In this document: piece after piece, positions 1 through 6,171 of the stretch | Numbering within the stretch: the first letter of the stretch is position 1 | Layout of the letters: each line of letters starts with the position of its first letter | Assembly (NCBI GenBank): GCA_007117185.1 | Contig: SKHA01000132.1 | Coordinates: forward strand, 1 to 9,519 | DNA: 9,519 nt | From: Spirochaeta sp. | GTDB lineage: Bacteria > Spirochaetota > Spirochaetia > DSM-27196 > Alkalispirochaetaceae | Direction of reading: 5' to 3' | Translations under genes and position numbers: made by a program | The notes under the pieces: generated by a model | Databases searched by the model: none | What the model was told of the DNA's origin: nothing | The model's input: only the letters and a program-made list of their open reading frames with translations

Positions 1-1136
1 AGCACCAGGGCGATGTTGGCCGCTTCTTCAGCGCTGAAGCCGGTTATCCGCACTTGCCCGGTGGGAATCTCTTCCTGAATCCGGGCGTACGCTCGAACCT
101 TTTCATCCATGACGATCGCCATGGAGTTGCCCACGTTATCCCGGGTCAGCGCCGCGAACTCATCGGCTCCGCGGGCGGTAAGGACAAAATTGACAGTGGG
201 ACGATTGGTCAGTGGATCCCGGGCAACCTGTGCGTCGGTGATATACGAACCGTCCAGCCCGAACTCGTTGATATCGTCATAGATCACGATCCAGCGCACC
301 CGCTCGTCGATTCCGTAGACGTCACGGGTCACGTATTCTCTAACCACCGATCCGGCAGGGACGAACTCGGGAACGCCGTCCAGGTCGGGAGACCACCCGG
401 GCTGGCGGTTCTGCAGGTCGATCAGGCGGCTGGTGGCGTCATCGTTGACGATGTGAAAGTTGAGGCTGCCCCGGCCCAGGAGAAACGCGTTGACCCGCTC
501 GCGATCGTCGTCACCGGGAATTTCGATGACGATGCGCCCGTTGTCTGCCTGGCGAATCTGTGGCTCGGTGACTCCGAAGCGGTCAATCCGGTTACGGATG
601 ATCTCCATTGCCAGCATGATCGCGTCATCCATCTGCGCGGCGGTGGGCTCCTGCCCGAGCCGTTCCCGCAGGTTTTCCCGGTCCGCTTCCAGGGTGACGC
701 TGATACCACCGGAGAGGTCCAGCCCCAGCTGGACGATGCGATCCTTCATCCCTTTCAGAGCCAGGACTTCCTCACGAAAGTGCTCTTCCAGGACCTGAAA
801 CGCCTCCGCCTCATCGCGGTAACTTCGCAGCACATCCGTGGCGCTCCATTCCTGCGGTGCAGCCTCACCAAGAGCGGTAAGGTTGCGTCGGGCGGAATCA
901 GTGAGAAACTGATACTCCGCCGGCAGGGGTTCTCCAGCGGCAGCGGCGGACCGAAGCTCCGTCAGGGCGCGGCGGGCCTGCCCCTGCGCCCAGTCACGGA
1001 TTTCTACACGGGAACTCTGAGCCAGTAACTGCTGATCCTGGGGTACAAAAAAGTACCACTGGATCGTCGGGTAGAAGGCATACGCCCCGAACGCAATTAG
1101 GCCCAGAATGATCAACAGACGTAGTCGTTTACTCAT
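1..1136 (-). CDS. secD: Protein translocase subunit SecD, 5' part (3' end outside window)
   Basis: SecD forms, with SecF, the membrane-embedded RND-type accessory complex that uses the proton-motive force to pull exported proteins through SecYEG. The visible 378 codons begin MSKRLRLLIILGL, with one transmembrane helix at about residues 7-29. An alanine/glutamate-rich, probably helical stretch follows (about 35-130), then the family signature LGLDLSGG (137-144). Next come the P1 head-domain motifs: RNRIDRFGVTEPQI (181-194), RIVIEIPG (201-208) and the GRGSLNFHIV strand region. The last visible residues, ITGFSAEEAANIALVL, match the point just before the 'vLrsGaLP' segment of SecD, so the C-terminal transmembrane bundle is missing only because the window ends. 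The start ATG lies 8 nt after the yajC stop, with a weak purine-rich ribosome site (AAGAAAGAGA). Co-transcription with yajC is very likely, and secF would be expected downstream. Identity is confident. Confidence 0.95.
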   Translation of the reverse strand, partial: MSKRLRLLIILGLIAFGAYAFYPTIQWYFFVPQDQQLLAQSSRVEIRDWAQGQARRALTELRSAAAAGEPLPAEYQFLTDSARRNLTALGEAAPQEWSATDVLRSYRDEAEAFQVLEEHFREEVLALKGMKDRIVQLGLDLSGGISVTLEADRENLRERLGQEPTAAQMDDAIMLAMEIIRNRIDRFGVTEPQIRQADNGRIVIEIPGDDDRERVNAFLLGRGSLNFHIVNDDATSRLIDLQNRQPGWSPDLDGVPEFVPAGSVVREYVTRDVYGIDERVRWIVIYDDINEFGLDGSYITDAQVARDPLTNRPTVNFVLTARGADEFAALTRDNVGNSMAIVMDEKVRAYARIQEEIPTGQVRITGFSAEEAANIALV

Positions 1137-1144
1137 TCTCTTTC

Positions 1145-1522
1145 TTACTTCTCTTCAGCTGTTTCTTTTTCATCCGCGGCGCTCTCGGTTGCGGCCTTGC
1201 GGTCGAGCACCTGGGCTATGGCACTGCGGGAAAACTGGATCTTCGTGTTGTCGTCAACTTTGAGGACAACGGTGTCGTCTTTCATCGAGAAGATCGTTCC
1301 ACGGATACCGCCGATTGTTACCACCCGGTCGCCCTTTTTGAGCGCCTTGAGCATCGACTGGGTTTCCTTCTGCTTCTTGTTCTGCGGTCTGATGATGAGA
1401 AAGTAGAAGATGGCAAAAACGAGACCAAAGGTGACCAGCGTAGGGGCGATGGATGTAGCTCCACCACCTGAAGCCATCTCAGGTGATCCTACCAGCAGAG
1501 GCAGGTAATGTAACGTATTCAT
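1145..1522 (-). CDS. yajC: Preprotein translocase subunit YajC
   Basis: YajC is the small single-pass membrane protein that associates with SecDF and the SecYEG translocon. The 125-aa product has a short N-terminal segment, a hydrophobic helix at about residues 25-44 (TLVTFGLVFAIFYFLI), and immediately after it the family hallmark IIRPQNKKQKE. The small cytoplasmic beta domain follows, with the signature LKKGDRVVTIGGIRG (61-75), and then an acidic, low-complexity tail (ATESAADEKETAEEK). The usual family length is about 85-120 aa, so only the tail is slightly long. The start ATG at 1522 is supported by AAGGAC at 1531-1536, 8 nt upstream. secD begins 8 nt after the stop, which is the classical yajC-secD order. 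A weak promoter-like TTGACC sits in the 81-bp gap upstream, but no good -10 element follows at the right distance. Confidence 0.96.
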   Translation of the reverse strand: MNTLHYLPLLVGSPEMASGGGATSIAPTLVTFGLVFAIFYFLIIRPQNKKQKETQSMLKALKKGDRVVTIGGIRGTIFSMKDDTVVLKVDDNTKIQFSRSAIAQVLDRKAATESAADEKETAEEK

Positions 1523-1603
1523 GTGTTCACGTCCTTCGAGATAGAGGAATTTGGGCTACGGTATCATGACCGCACCGGTGGGTCAAGGTTCGCATCGGAA
1601 CGG

Positions 1604-1891
1604 TCAGCCGATGACGGTGCAACGCTGAACCGTATCCGGGGTGGAGAAGACACCGTACAGGCGCTTGAGCACCTGGACGGACTCGACGGTGATCCCCGTG
1701 GCTGCCTGAAACTCCGGCAGGAACTGCTCTGCTTCCTGGTCATAGAGGGCGGCACAGAACGCCGCGCGATAGAGCCCCAGCTCCAGGAGTTCCCGCGCCT
1801 TCAGTTTCCCGTAGCTCCGTCGGGAGGGACCATCCACAATAGCAGTCTCATCCTGGTATCCGATTGTCCAGATAAAATCTTCCCGCTTCAT
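1604..1891 (-). CDS. Small conserved-looking protein of unknown function
   Basis: This gene of about 95 codons starts MKREDFIWTIGYQDETAIVD and ends RCTVIG. I do not recognise a named domain. It reads like the short cytoplasmic 'hypothetical' proteins of spirochaetes, but that is an impression from memory. There is no signal peptide or membrane helix. Visible elements are an N-terminal beta-type stretch (FIWTIGY, TAIVDG), a basic turn (PSRRSYGKLKARELLE), an alanine-rich helix (LGLYRAAFCAALYD) and a C-terminal helix (VQVLKRLYGVF). Two in-frame starts are possible, ATG 1897 and ATG 1891. AGGA at 1901-1904 lies only 3 nt from the first but 9 nt from the second, so I chose 1891. The gene begins about 20 nt after the T-tract of the groEL terminator and ends 81 nt before yajC. 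It therefore has almost no room for its own promoter and may depend on read-through. Confidence 0.75.
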   Translation of the reverse strand: MKREDFIWTIGYQDETAIVDGPSRRSYGKLKARELLELGLYRAAFCAALYDQEAEQFLPEFQAATGITVESVQVLKRLYGVFSTPDTVQRCTVIG

Positions 1892-1913
1892 TGCCATTAT
1901 TCCTGTGTACCAT

Positions 1914-1943
1914 AAAAAAAGGGGCGGGATATAGACCCGCCCC
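1914..1943 (-). terminator. Intrinsic terminator after groEL
   Basis: Read on the minus strand, a perfect 8-bp GC stem (GGGGCGGG / CCCGCCCC) closes a 7-nt loop (TCTATAT) and is followed directly by seven T residues (1914-1920). It begins 36 nt after the groEL stop codon. This is a textbook factor-independent terminator and should stop most groEL transcripts before the small gene at 1604-1891. The loop contains a TATATC hexamer that could act as a -10 element for the downstream genes, but the -35 match (GTGATG at 1951-1956) is poor. Confidence 0.9.
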
Positions 1944-1979
1944 CTCGTATCATCACGATTGTGTGCGTGACGGCGGCTG

Positions 1980-3644
1980 TTACATCATGCCGCCCATGCC
2001 ACCCATACCGCCCATGCCGCCCATGCCGTCCATGCCGCCACCGGCGCCACCCTTGTCTTCCTTCTCGGGAAGATCGGTGATGGCACACTCTGTGGTCAGC
2101 AGCAGGGCAGCGATGGATGCTGCATTCTGCAGTGCCGAGCGGGTCACCTTGGCGGGATCGATGATACCGGCCTGCATCATATTGACCCATTCGCCGGTTG
2201 CCGCGTCGTAGCCGATCCCCTTCTTTTCCTTCTTGGCCCGATCCACGATGATCGACCCGTCCACGCCGGCGTTGACGGCGATCTGCCGCATCGGCTCCTC
2301 AAGAGCGCGCTTGACGATCTTGTACCCGACCTTGGCATCTTCGTCCTCGTGAGAGAGGTCAGCCTTCTCCAGAACGTCGATGATCTGTACCAGTGCGGTA
2401 CCACCACCGGGGACGATACCCTCTTCAACCGCTGCGCGGGTAGCACTGAGGGCGTCCTCGACGCGGTGCTTCTTTTCTTTCAGCTCAACTTCCGTCGCCG
2501 CGCCAACGTTGATGACGGCAACGCCACCGGCCAGCTTGGCCAGCCGCTCCTGGAGCTTCTCACGGTCGTAATCGCTGGTGGTGTCCTCGATCTGGGCCTT
2601 GATCTGGGCGGTGCGATCCTTGATATCAGATGCTTTGCCCGCACCGTTGATGATGGTGGTGTTTTCCTTGTCCACCTTCACCGACTGTGCTGTTCCCAGC
2701 TGGGCCATGTCCACCGTCTCCAGTTTGAGGCCAAGCTCCTCGCTGATCACCTGACCACCGGTGAGAATCGCGATGTCCTCAAGCATTGCCTTGCGGCGGT
2801 CACCGAAGCCCGGGGCTTTGACAGCGCAGGCGTTGAGGGTTCCCCGAAGGTTGTTCACAACCAGGGTAGCCAGTGCTTCGCCCTCCACGTCCTCGGCGAT
2901 GATCAGGATCGGCTTGCCCGCCTGAGCCACCTTCTCCAGGATGGGGAGCATGTCCTTCATGTTGGAGATCTTCTTGTCGTGGATCAGGATGTAGGGGTTC
3001 TCAAGCTCCGCTACCATGTGCTCCCGGTTGGTTGCAAAGTAGGGAGAAAGATATCCGCGATCGAACTGCATACCTTCCACGTAGTCCGTGGTGGTTTCCA
3101 TCGTCTTGGACTCTTCAACGGTGATGACACCGTCCTTACCGACCCGCTCCATCGCCTCGGCGATCTCGTTACCGATCTCCTTGTCGTTGTTGGCGGAGAT
3201 GGATGCGACCTGGGCGATCTCGTTGCGATCCTTGATCGTCTTGGCCATCTTCAGGATCTCGTCCGATGCGATCTTCACCGCGTGGTCGATACCGCGCTTC
3301 AGACCCATCGGGCTGATGCCGGCGGCGACGGACTTGAGTCCCTCGCGAATGATGGAGTACGCCAGAACCGTTGCCGTGGTGGTACCGTCTCCGGCAACAT
3401 CGTTGGTCTTGGTGGCCACTTCCTTGAGCAGCTGGGCACCCATGTTTTCAAAGGGGTCATCCAGCTCGATCTCTTTGGCAACGGACACACCGTCTTTGGT
3501 GACCGTAGGGGCACCAAACTTCTTGTCCAGAAGGACGTTTCGTCCCTTGGGTCCCAGGGTCACTTTGACTGCCCGGGAAAGCTTCTCCACGCCGCGCAAC
3601 AGTGCCCGTCGTGCTTCTTCGTCAAACTTCAGTTGTTTCGCCAT
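1980..3644 (-). CDS. groEL: 60-kDa chaperonin GroEL
   Basis: GroEL forms the double-ring tetradecamer that, with GroES and ATP, encloses and folds cytoplasmic proteins. The 554-aa product has the full family length (E. coli: 548). It opens MAKQLKFDEEARRALLRG. Nucleotide-site motifs are visible: TLGPKGRNV (29-37), TKDGVSVAKEI (49-59, carrying the Asp equivalent to E. coli D52) and AGDGTTTATVLA (84-95, carrying the catalytic Asp equivalent to D87). Apical- and intermediate-domain motifs include ISNMKDMLP, KAPGFGDRRKAML and the ATP-site VPGGGTAL. The tail is the typical (GGM)n repeat. A longer reading frame extends upstream to 3758, but the start at 3644 matches the universal MAK start and has a GAGGGAG ribosome site (3649-3655) 4 nt upstream. 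No groES lies next to it, and no CIRCE inverted repeat (TTAGCACTC/GAGTGCTAA) is visible upstream. Confidence 0.98.
   Translation of the reverse strand: MAKQLKFDEEARRALLRGVEKLSRAVKVTLGPKGRNVLLDKKFGAPTVTKDGVSVAKEIELDDPFENMGAQLLKEVATKTNDVAGDGTTTATVLAYSIIREGLKSVAAGISPMGLKRGIDHAVKIASDEILKMAKTIKDRNEIAQVASISANNDKEIGNEIAEAMERVGKDGVITVEESKTMETTTDYVEGMQFDRGYLSPYFATNREHMVAELENPYILIHDKKISNMKDMLPILEKVAQAGKPILIIAEDVEGEALATLVVNNLRGTLNACAVKAPGFGDRRKAMLEDIAILTGGQVISEELGLKLETVDMAQLGTAQSVKVDKENTTIINGAGKASDIKDRTAQIKAQIEDTTSDYDREKLQERLAKLAGGVAVINVGAATEVELKEKKHRVEDALSATRAAVEEGIVPGGGTALVQIIDVLEKADLSHEDEDAKVGYKIVKRALEEPMRQIAVNAGVDGSIIVDRAKKEKKGIGYDAATGEWVNMMQAGIIDPAKVTRSALQNAASIAALLLTTECAITDLPEKEDKGGAGGGMDGMGGMGGMGGMGGMM
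1983..2039 (-). repeat. Short tandem repeat coding for the GroEL GGM tail
   Basis: A degenerate 9-bp unit (minus strand GGCATGGGC type, plus strand CCGCCCATG type) is repeated about six times. It encodes the GGMDGMGGMGGMGGMGGMM C-terminus of GroEL. Such tails are normal for bacterial GroEL and line the folding cavity. The repeat count could vary between strains by slippage. Confidence 0.85.
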
Positions 3645-3655
3645 ACCACTCCCTC

Positions 3656-3683
3656 TTGGATACGTGTAATTGTGTAGTATAAT
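3656..3683 (+). promoter_or_regulatory. Candidate sigma-70-type promoter for the 593-aa orphan gene
   Basis: A perfect TATAAT (3678-3683) is preceded, after a 16-bp spacer, by TTGGAT (3656-3661), which keeps the TTG of the -35 consensus. Transcription would start near 3690, giving a leader of about 20 nt before the ATG at 3710. The -10 overlaps the opposite-strand -10 proposed for groEL, so the two promoters lie back to back and probably compete. Confidence 0.5.
3676..3681 (-). promoter_or_regulatory. Probable -10 element of the groEL promoter
   Basis: On the minus strand TATACT (overlapping TATTAT at 3679-3684) lies 31 nt upstream of the groEL ATG, which would give a leader of about 25 nt containing the GAGGGAG ribosome site. 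The sequence 16-18 bp upstream (GCAGAG/CGCAGA) is a poor match to a sigma-70 -35 box. Activation, an alternative sigma factor or a weak -35 is therefore likely. No CIRCE operator is present. TGCGCG repeats at 3692-3709 cover the expected -35 area. Confidence 0.5.
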
Positions 3684-3691
3684 AAAGGTGT

Positions 3692-3709
3692 TGCGCGTCT
3701 CTGCGCGCG
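3692..3709. repeat. TGCGCG direct repeat / GCGCG inverted repeat in the divergent promoter
   Basis: TGCGCG occurs at 3692-3697 and again at 3702-3707, start to start 10 bp, about one helical turn. The same bases form an inverted repeat GCGCG (3693-3697) / CGCGC (3704-3708) around TCTCTG. On the groEL side it covers the -35 region. On the orphan-gene side it would form a small hairpin in the leader, ending 1 nt before the ATG. It could be an operator or a translation-blocking hairpin, or it could be chance in GC-rich DNA. Confidence 0.35.
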
Positions 3710-5491
3710 ATGAAAGATACAAACGTTTTGTCGAAGCATCAACTGAATTCAGCAGCAAATTCCACGGATTCCACGGATTTCTCCGCCTCGGAGCGAGAAA
3801 TACCCCTTCTGGTCTCGTTGTGGACCCGCGACGCAGCCCCGATCGCCGGGCTGCTCCCGTTTTTACAGGCCTATCCCGGCTCGGTCATTCTTCACCTCCC
3901 CGCTCCAAGGTACGAGTCGGTAACCCTCTCAATCCAGGAAGCGGCGCGTAACATCGGCAGGATCGCTGCCTCAGGGAGGCTGACCCTCTGGTCCGGCGGC
4001 TGGTGCGGTGCAGCTCTGAGCCTCCTTACCGCAGCGGAAGGTGAGTGGGAGTTCCGCTGGTCCCTCACAAATGAGACAGACTCGGGGCTGGAACAGCTCT
4101 TCGGCACCACCGTTCACGGGTTTTTCCCCGCCGCAGCCACCGCGGCTCAAGCGGAGCACCTTGCCCGCAGCCGGGACATGGACGTGATCGGGGGCTACCG
4201 GAGCAGAAGGCCTGCCACAGAAGCGATCAGGGAGTTACTGATCTTCACCTGCGGCGAGTGGCGCCAGCGCCGGGTCCTGCAGGTCACCTGTCAGCAGGTG
4301 GGCAACACCCGCCTCGGGCAGACCGGCAAGGATGGCAATCAGGCTGAACTGGTCCACGTGGTGGTTGGTCAGCAGGAAATTGCTGCAGGCTGTCCGCTCC
4401 TGACAAACCCCGGGGAATCCGCCCGGTGGCTGGACCAGAAAGTCCGGATCGTTGCCCTGCCCGGGGTTTCTTCCAACGGGGAAGCGGTGACCCCGCCTCC
4501 AGGCGTGTTCCACGGCGTTGGAATGGAAGACCTGGCGGCAACGCTCTTTCTCAAAGCTCCCGGGGGGATCCGTAGACGAAGCGATACCCTGCACCTGTCC
4601 AGCGGCGTTGCCCCGATTCTCACCGCCCTCTCTCTTCTGGAGGCGGAATCAACCCGGTCTCACCCTCGGGATCTGCGTATTCCCGACTTTCAGGGGACCA
4701 CCGACGGGTATTTCTCCATCGAGGCTCCATTGGGGCTCTCTGCGGTTACTATCGCCGGGCGCCCCCTGCAGATACGTACCGGCAGCGGAACGGGGGCACT
4801 GCAGCGTCGTGCCGGGGGGTACCTGCACCGCGCTGCGTCGGTACCGGATATCACCTATCTCACCACCCGAGGAGCGACATGGTACGCCGGGCCGCACCAC
4901 CGGGGCGTTGTGGAGTACGCGGACCTTGGCAACGCGGCGGCGCTGCAGTTGGGAACGCTCACCATTGACCACAAGAGAGCGCTGTACTTTCCATGGGTGT
5001 TGACCCTGTCACCAGACAACGAATCCTCCCGGGTCGGCACAGCGGCGATGCGGGTTCTCTCATTCACTCTTGACGGGGTCGCGGCGGAGGAGCCGCTGGA
5101 GCTGCAGACCTACACCTTTGAAGGGGTCGGCACGACGGTGGTTGTTCCCCCGGGGTCCGGAGGGACGATCGTCACCGCAGCGGTGCTGCGGGTTCCTGTC
5201 GGGGGTGGAGAGACTCTTCTGGTGGGTGGAGCGGATTCAGGAAATCGGGTGATTCTGCCGTGGCTGTTTGAACGCGTTCCCGGAGAAACGGAGTTCTCAC
5301 TGACAGTGATATACGCCGCTGACGACCACCAGGGCGACGCGGCAGGGTGCTCCCTCAGCGGCACTTTCGCGATCTGCGCCGGTGACACCCCCCTGGAGGA
5401 GCTTCACCTGGACTACGTCGCCGCGGAGCTACTGGCTCCATTCAACCGTACCGTCCCGGAAAAGACCGGCGGAAGCAGCACACCCGTCTGA
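3710..5491 (+). CDS. Orphan 593-aa protein of unknown function, faintly GH57-like N-terminal half
   Basis: I cannot assign this protein to a family with confidence. Its long uninterrupted frame and strong GC bias at third codon positions say it is a real gene. There is no signal peptide or membrane segment, so it is probably cytoplasmic. After a polar, low-complexity start (1-30) comes LPLLVSLWTRD, then a stretch with a helix (IQEAARNIGRIAASG), a strand-like LTLWSGGWCG (91-100) and LEQLFGTTVHGFFPAAAT (127-144). That order recalls the 'gqvEll.gG.yepil ... FG..p.G.wpaE' pattern of GH57-type glycosidases, but the acidic residue expected after the last motif is alanine. Residues 230-290 are proline- and glycine-rich. 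The last 270 residues are rich in beta strands (VTIAGRPLQI, TYTFEGVGTTVVV, ETEFSLTVIYA), like a beta-sandwich domain. The ATG at 3710 lacks a ribosome site. A later start, such as TTG 3818 just before WTRD, is possible. The 3' end overlaps birA. Confidence 0.7.
   Translation: MKDTNVLSKHQLNSAANSTDSTDFSASEREIPLLVSLWTRDAAPIAGLLPFLQAYPGSVILHLPAPRYESVTLSIQEAARNIGRIAASGRLTLWSGGWCGAALSLLTAAEGEWEFRWSLTNETDSGLEQLFGTTVHGFFPAAATAAQAEHLARSRDMDVIGGYRSRRPATEAIRELLIFTCGEWRQRRVLQVTCQQVGNTRLGQTGKDGNQAELVHVVVGQQEIAAGCPLLTNPGESARWLDQKVRIVALPGVSSNGEAVTPPPGVFHGVGMEDLAATLFLKAPGGIRRRSDTLHLSSGVAPILTALSLLEAESTRSHPRDLRIPDFQGTTDGYFSIEAPLGLSAVTIAGRPLQIRTGSGTGALQRRAGGYLHRAASVPDITYLTTRGATWYAGPHHRGVVEYADLGNAAALQLGTLTIDHKRALYFPWVLTLSPDNESSRVGTAAMRVLSFTLDGVAAEEPLELQTYTFEGVGTTVVVPPGSGGTIVTAAVLRVPVGGGETLLVGGADSGNRVILPWLFERVPGETEFSLTVIYAADDHQGDAAGCSLSGTFAICAGDTPLEELHLDYVAAELLAPFNRTVPEKTGGSSTPV
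3759..3779. repeat. 9-bp tandem repeat ATTCCACGG, two copies plus ATT
   Basis: Two perfect copies of ATTCCACGG followed by ATT (21 bp) lie near the proposed start of the orphan gene, where they read as STDSTD. The surrounding 100 bp is AT-richer and lower in complexity than the rest of the gene. This makes it possible that the stretch is untranslated leader and that translation starts further downstream. Confidence 0.6.
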
Positions 5492-6171
5492 GGGTCCTTC
5501 AGGAGAAGTCCACCCTGTGGATCGATCCCGGAGATTGTCCCCAGCAGCACAGAATCGGCAGTGCGCACCTCTACCTGAGCCTCCCGCCACGCCAGGGCAG
5601 CCTGAACGGTCTTCCTCCAGCGATCACCAGAGAGGTGGCACCCCAACTCCCGGGATACCCGGTGATACCACAGTCGGGCGCAATCCGGTGGAAGAACCCC
5701 GTAGAGCCCGGTCGGCGCCAGATCATCGACGGTGCAGGGGACGCTGGTGGGAACCCGCAGGTTCAAGCCGATGCCTGCATAGAACCACCCCGGGGTCGCT
5801 TCCAGCAGGATTCCGCAGAGCTTGTGCCCCCCGAGCAGGATGTCGTTGGGCCACTTGATTCGCAGAGGGTGCGAAACCGGGTGGCCCTGCAGCGCCGTAT
5901 ACACCGCCGCGGCGGTGCGAAGTGCCATCGTTGAGGGCAGCGGGTCCTGTGGGTCCCACCGGCCGCCCCGTCGGATCGCCAGGGTCATCAGGAGAGCACT
6001 GCCCGGTTCCTGGTACCACCGATTTCCCCGGCGCCCGCGCCCGTGGAACTGATGACCCGTCCGGACGGCAAACGCCGCCGTCTGGGCGGGAACCTGCGGC
6101 GCCAGTTCCCGGGCACGGTCCATGGTAGAGTCAACCCGGGGATAGAAGAACTCGCACCACCGGTGGGACAT
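5413..6171 (-). CDS. birA: Biotin--[acetyl-CoA-carboxylase] ligase, enzyme-only (no HTH domain)
   Basis: This enzyme activates biotin with ATP to biotinyl-5'-AMP and transfers it to the biotin carboxyl carrier protein of acetyl-CoA carboxylase and related enzymes. The 252-aa protein shows the full catalytic domain. It has VDSTMDRARELA at the start (13-24), then the biotinyl-AMP loop with Q41 and GRGRRGNRW (44-52) and the SALLMTLAI strand. The adenylate-site KWPND (106-110, K106 matching E. coli K183), CGILLE (119-124) and AGIGLNL (132-138) follow. The C-terminal SH3-like domain GTISGIDPQGGLLL...SGTVRL is present (211-243). E. coli BirA has 321 residues because of an N-terminal winged helix-turn-helix absent here, so this protein is probably not the biotin-operon repressor. 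The ATG overlaps the fapA stop by one base (TAATG), with GAGGAG just upstream, so translation is coupled to fapA. The 3' end overlaps the convergent orphan gene by 79 bp. Confidence 0.93.
   Translation of the reverse strand: MSHRWCEFFYPRVDSTMDRARELAPQVPAQTAAFAVRTGHQFHGRGRRGNRWYQEPGSALLMTLAIRRGGRWDPQDPLPSTMALRTAAAVYTALQGHPVSHPLRIKWPNDILLGGHKLCGILLEATPGWFYAGIGLNLRVPTSVPCTVDDLAPTGLYGVLPPDCARLWYHRVSRELGCHLSGDRWRKTVQAALAWREAQVEVRTADSVLLGTISGIDPQGGLLLKDPQTGVLLPPVFSGTVRLNGASSSAAT

Noticed and set aside
54..1028. 324-codon open frame on the plus strand opposite secD
   Set aside because: The minus strand encodes unmistakable SecD motifs over the same stretch. The plus-strand product has no recognisable features.
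1983..2039. Tandem repeat as a possible CRISPR-like or mobile-element signal
   Set aside because: The 9-bp units are in frame inside groEL and encode the ordinary GGM tail. There are no spacers.
2349..3677. 442-codon open frame on the plus strand opposite groEL
   Set aside because: It is the antisense shadow of a strongly conserved GC-rich gene. Its product is a histidine/leucine/valine-rich sequence with no domain pattern, and no ribosome site precedes it.
3645..3709. CIRCE heat-shock operator upstream of groEL
   Set aside because: I looked for TTAGCACTC-N9-GAGTGCTAA. Neither half site is present.
3645..3758. N-terminal extension of 38 residues on GroEL
   Set aside because: GroEL universally starts near MAK, the ribosome site GAGGGAG sits right before 3644, and the extension would run through the proposed promoter.
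5382..5858. 158-codon plus-strand frame extending past the orphan gene into birA
   Set aside because: The product is a proline/arginine/serine-rich string typical of out-of-frame GC-rich DNA. BirA motifs on the other strand account for the region.
5413..6171. Truncated BirA (missing about 70 N-terminal residues)
   Set aside because: The missing part is only the optional DNA-binding domain. The catalytic and C-terminal domains are complete, and the start is fixed by coupling to fapA.
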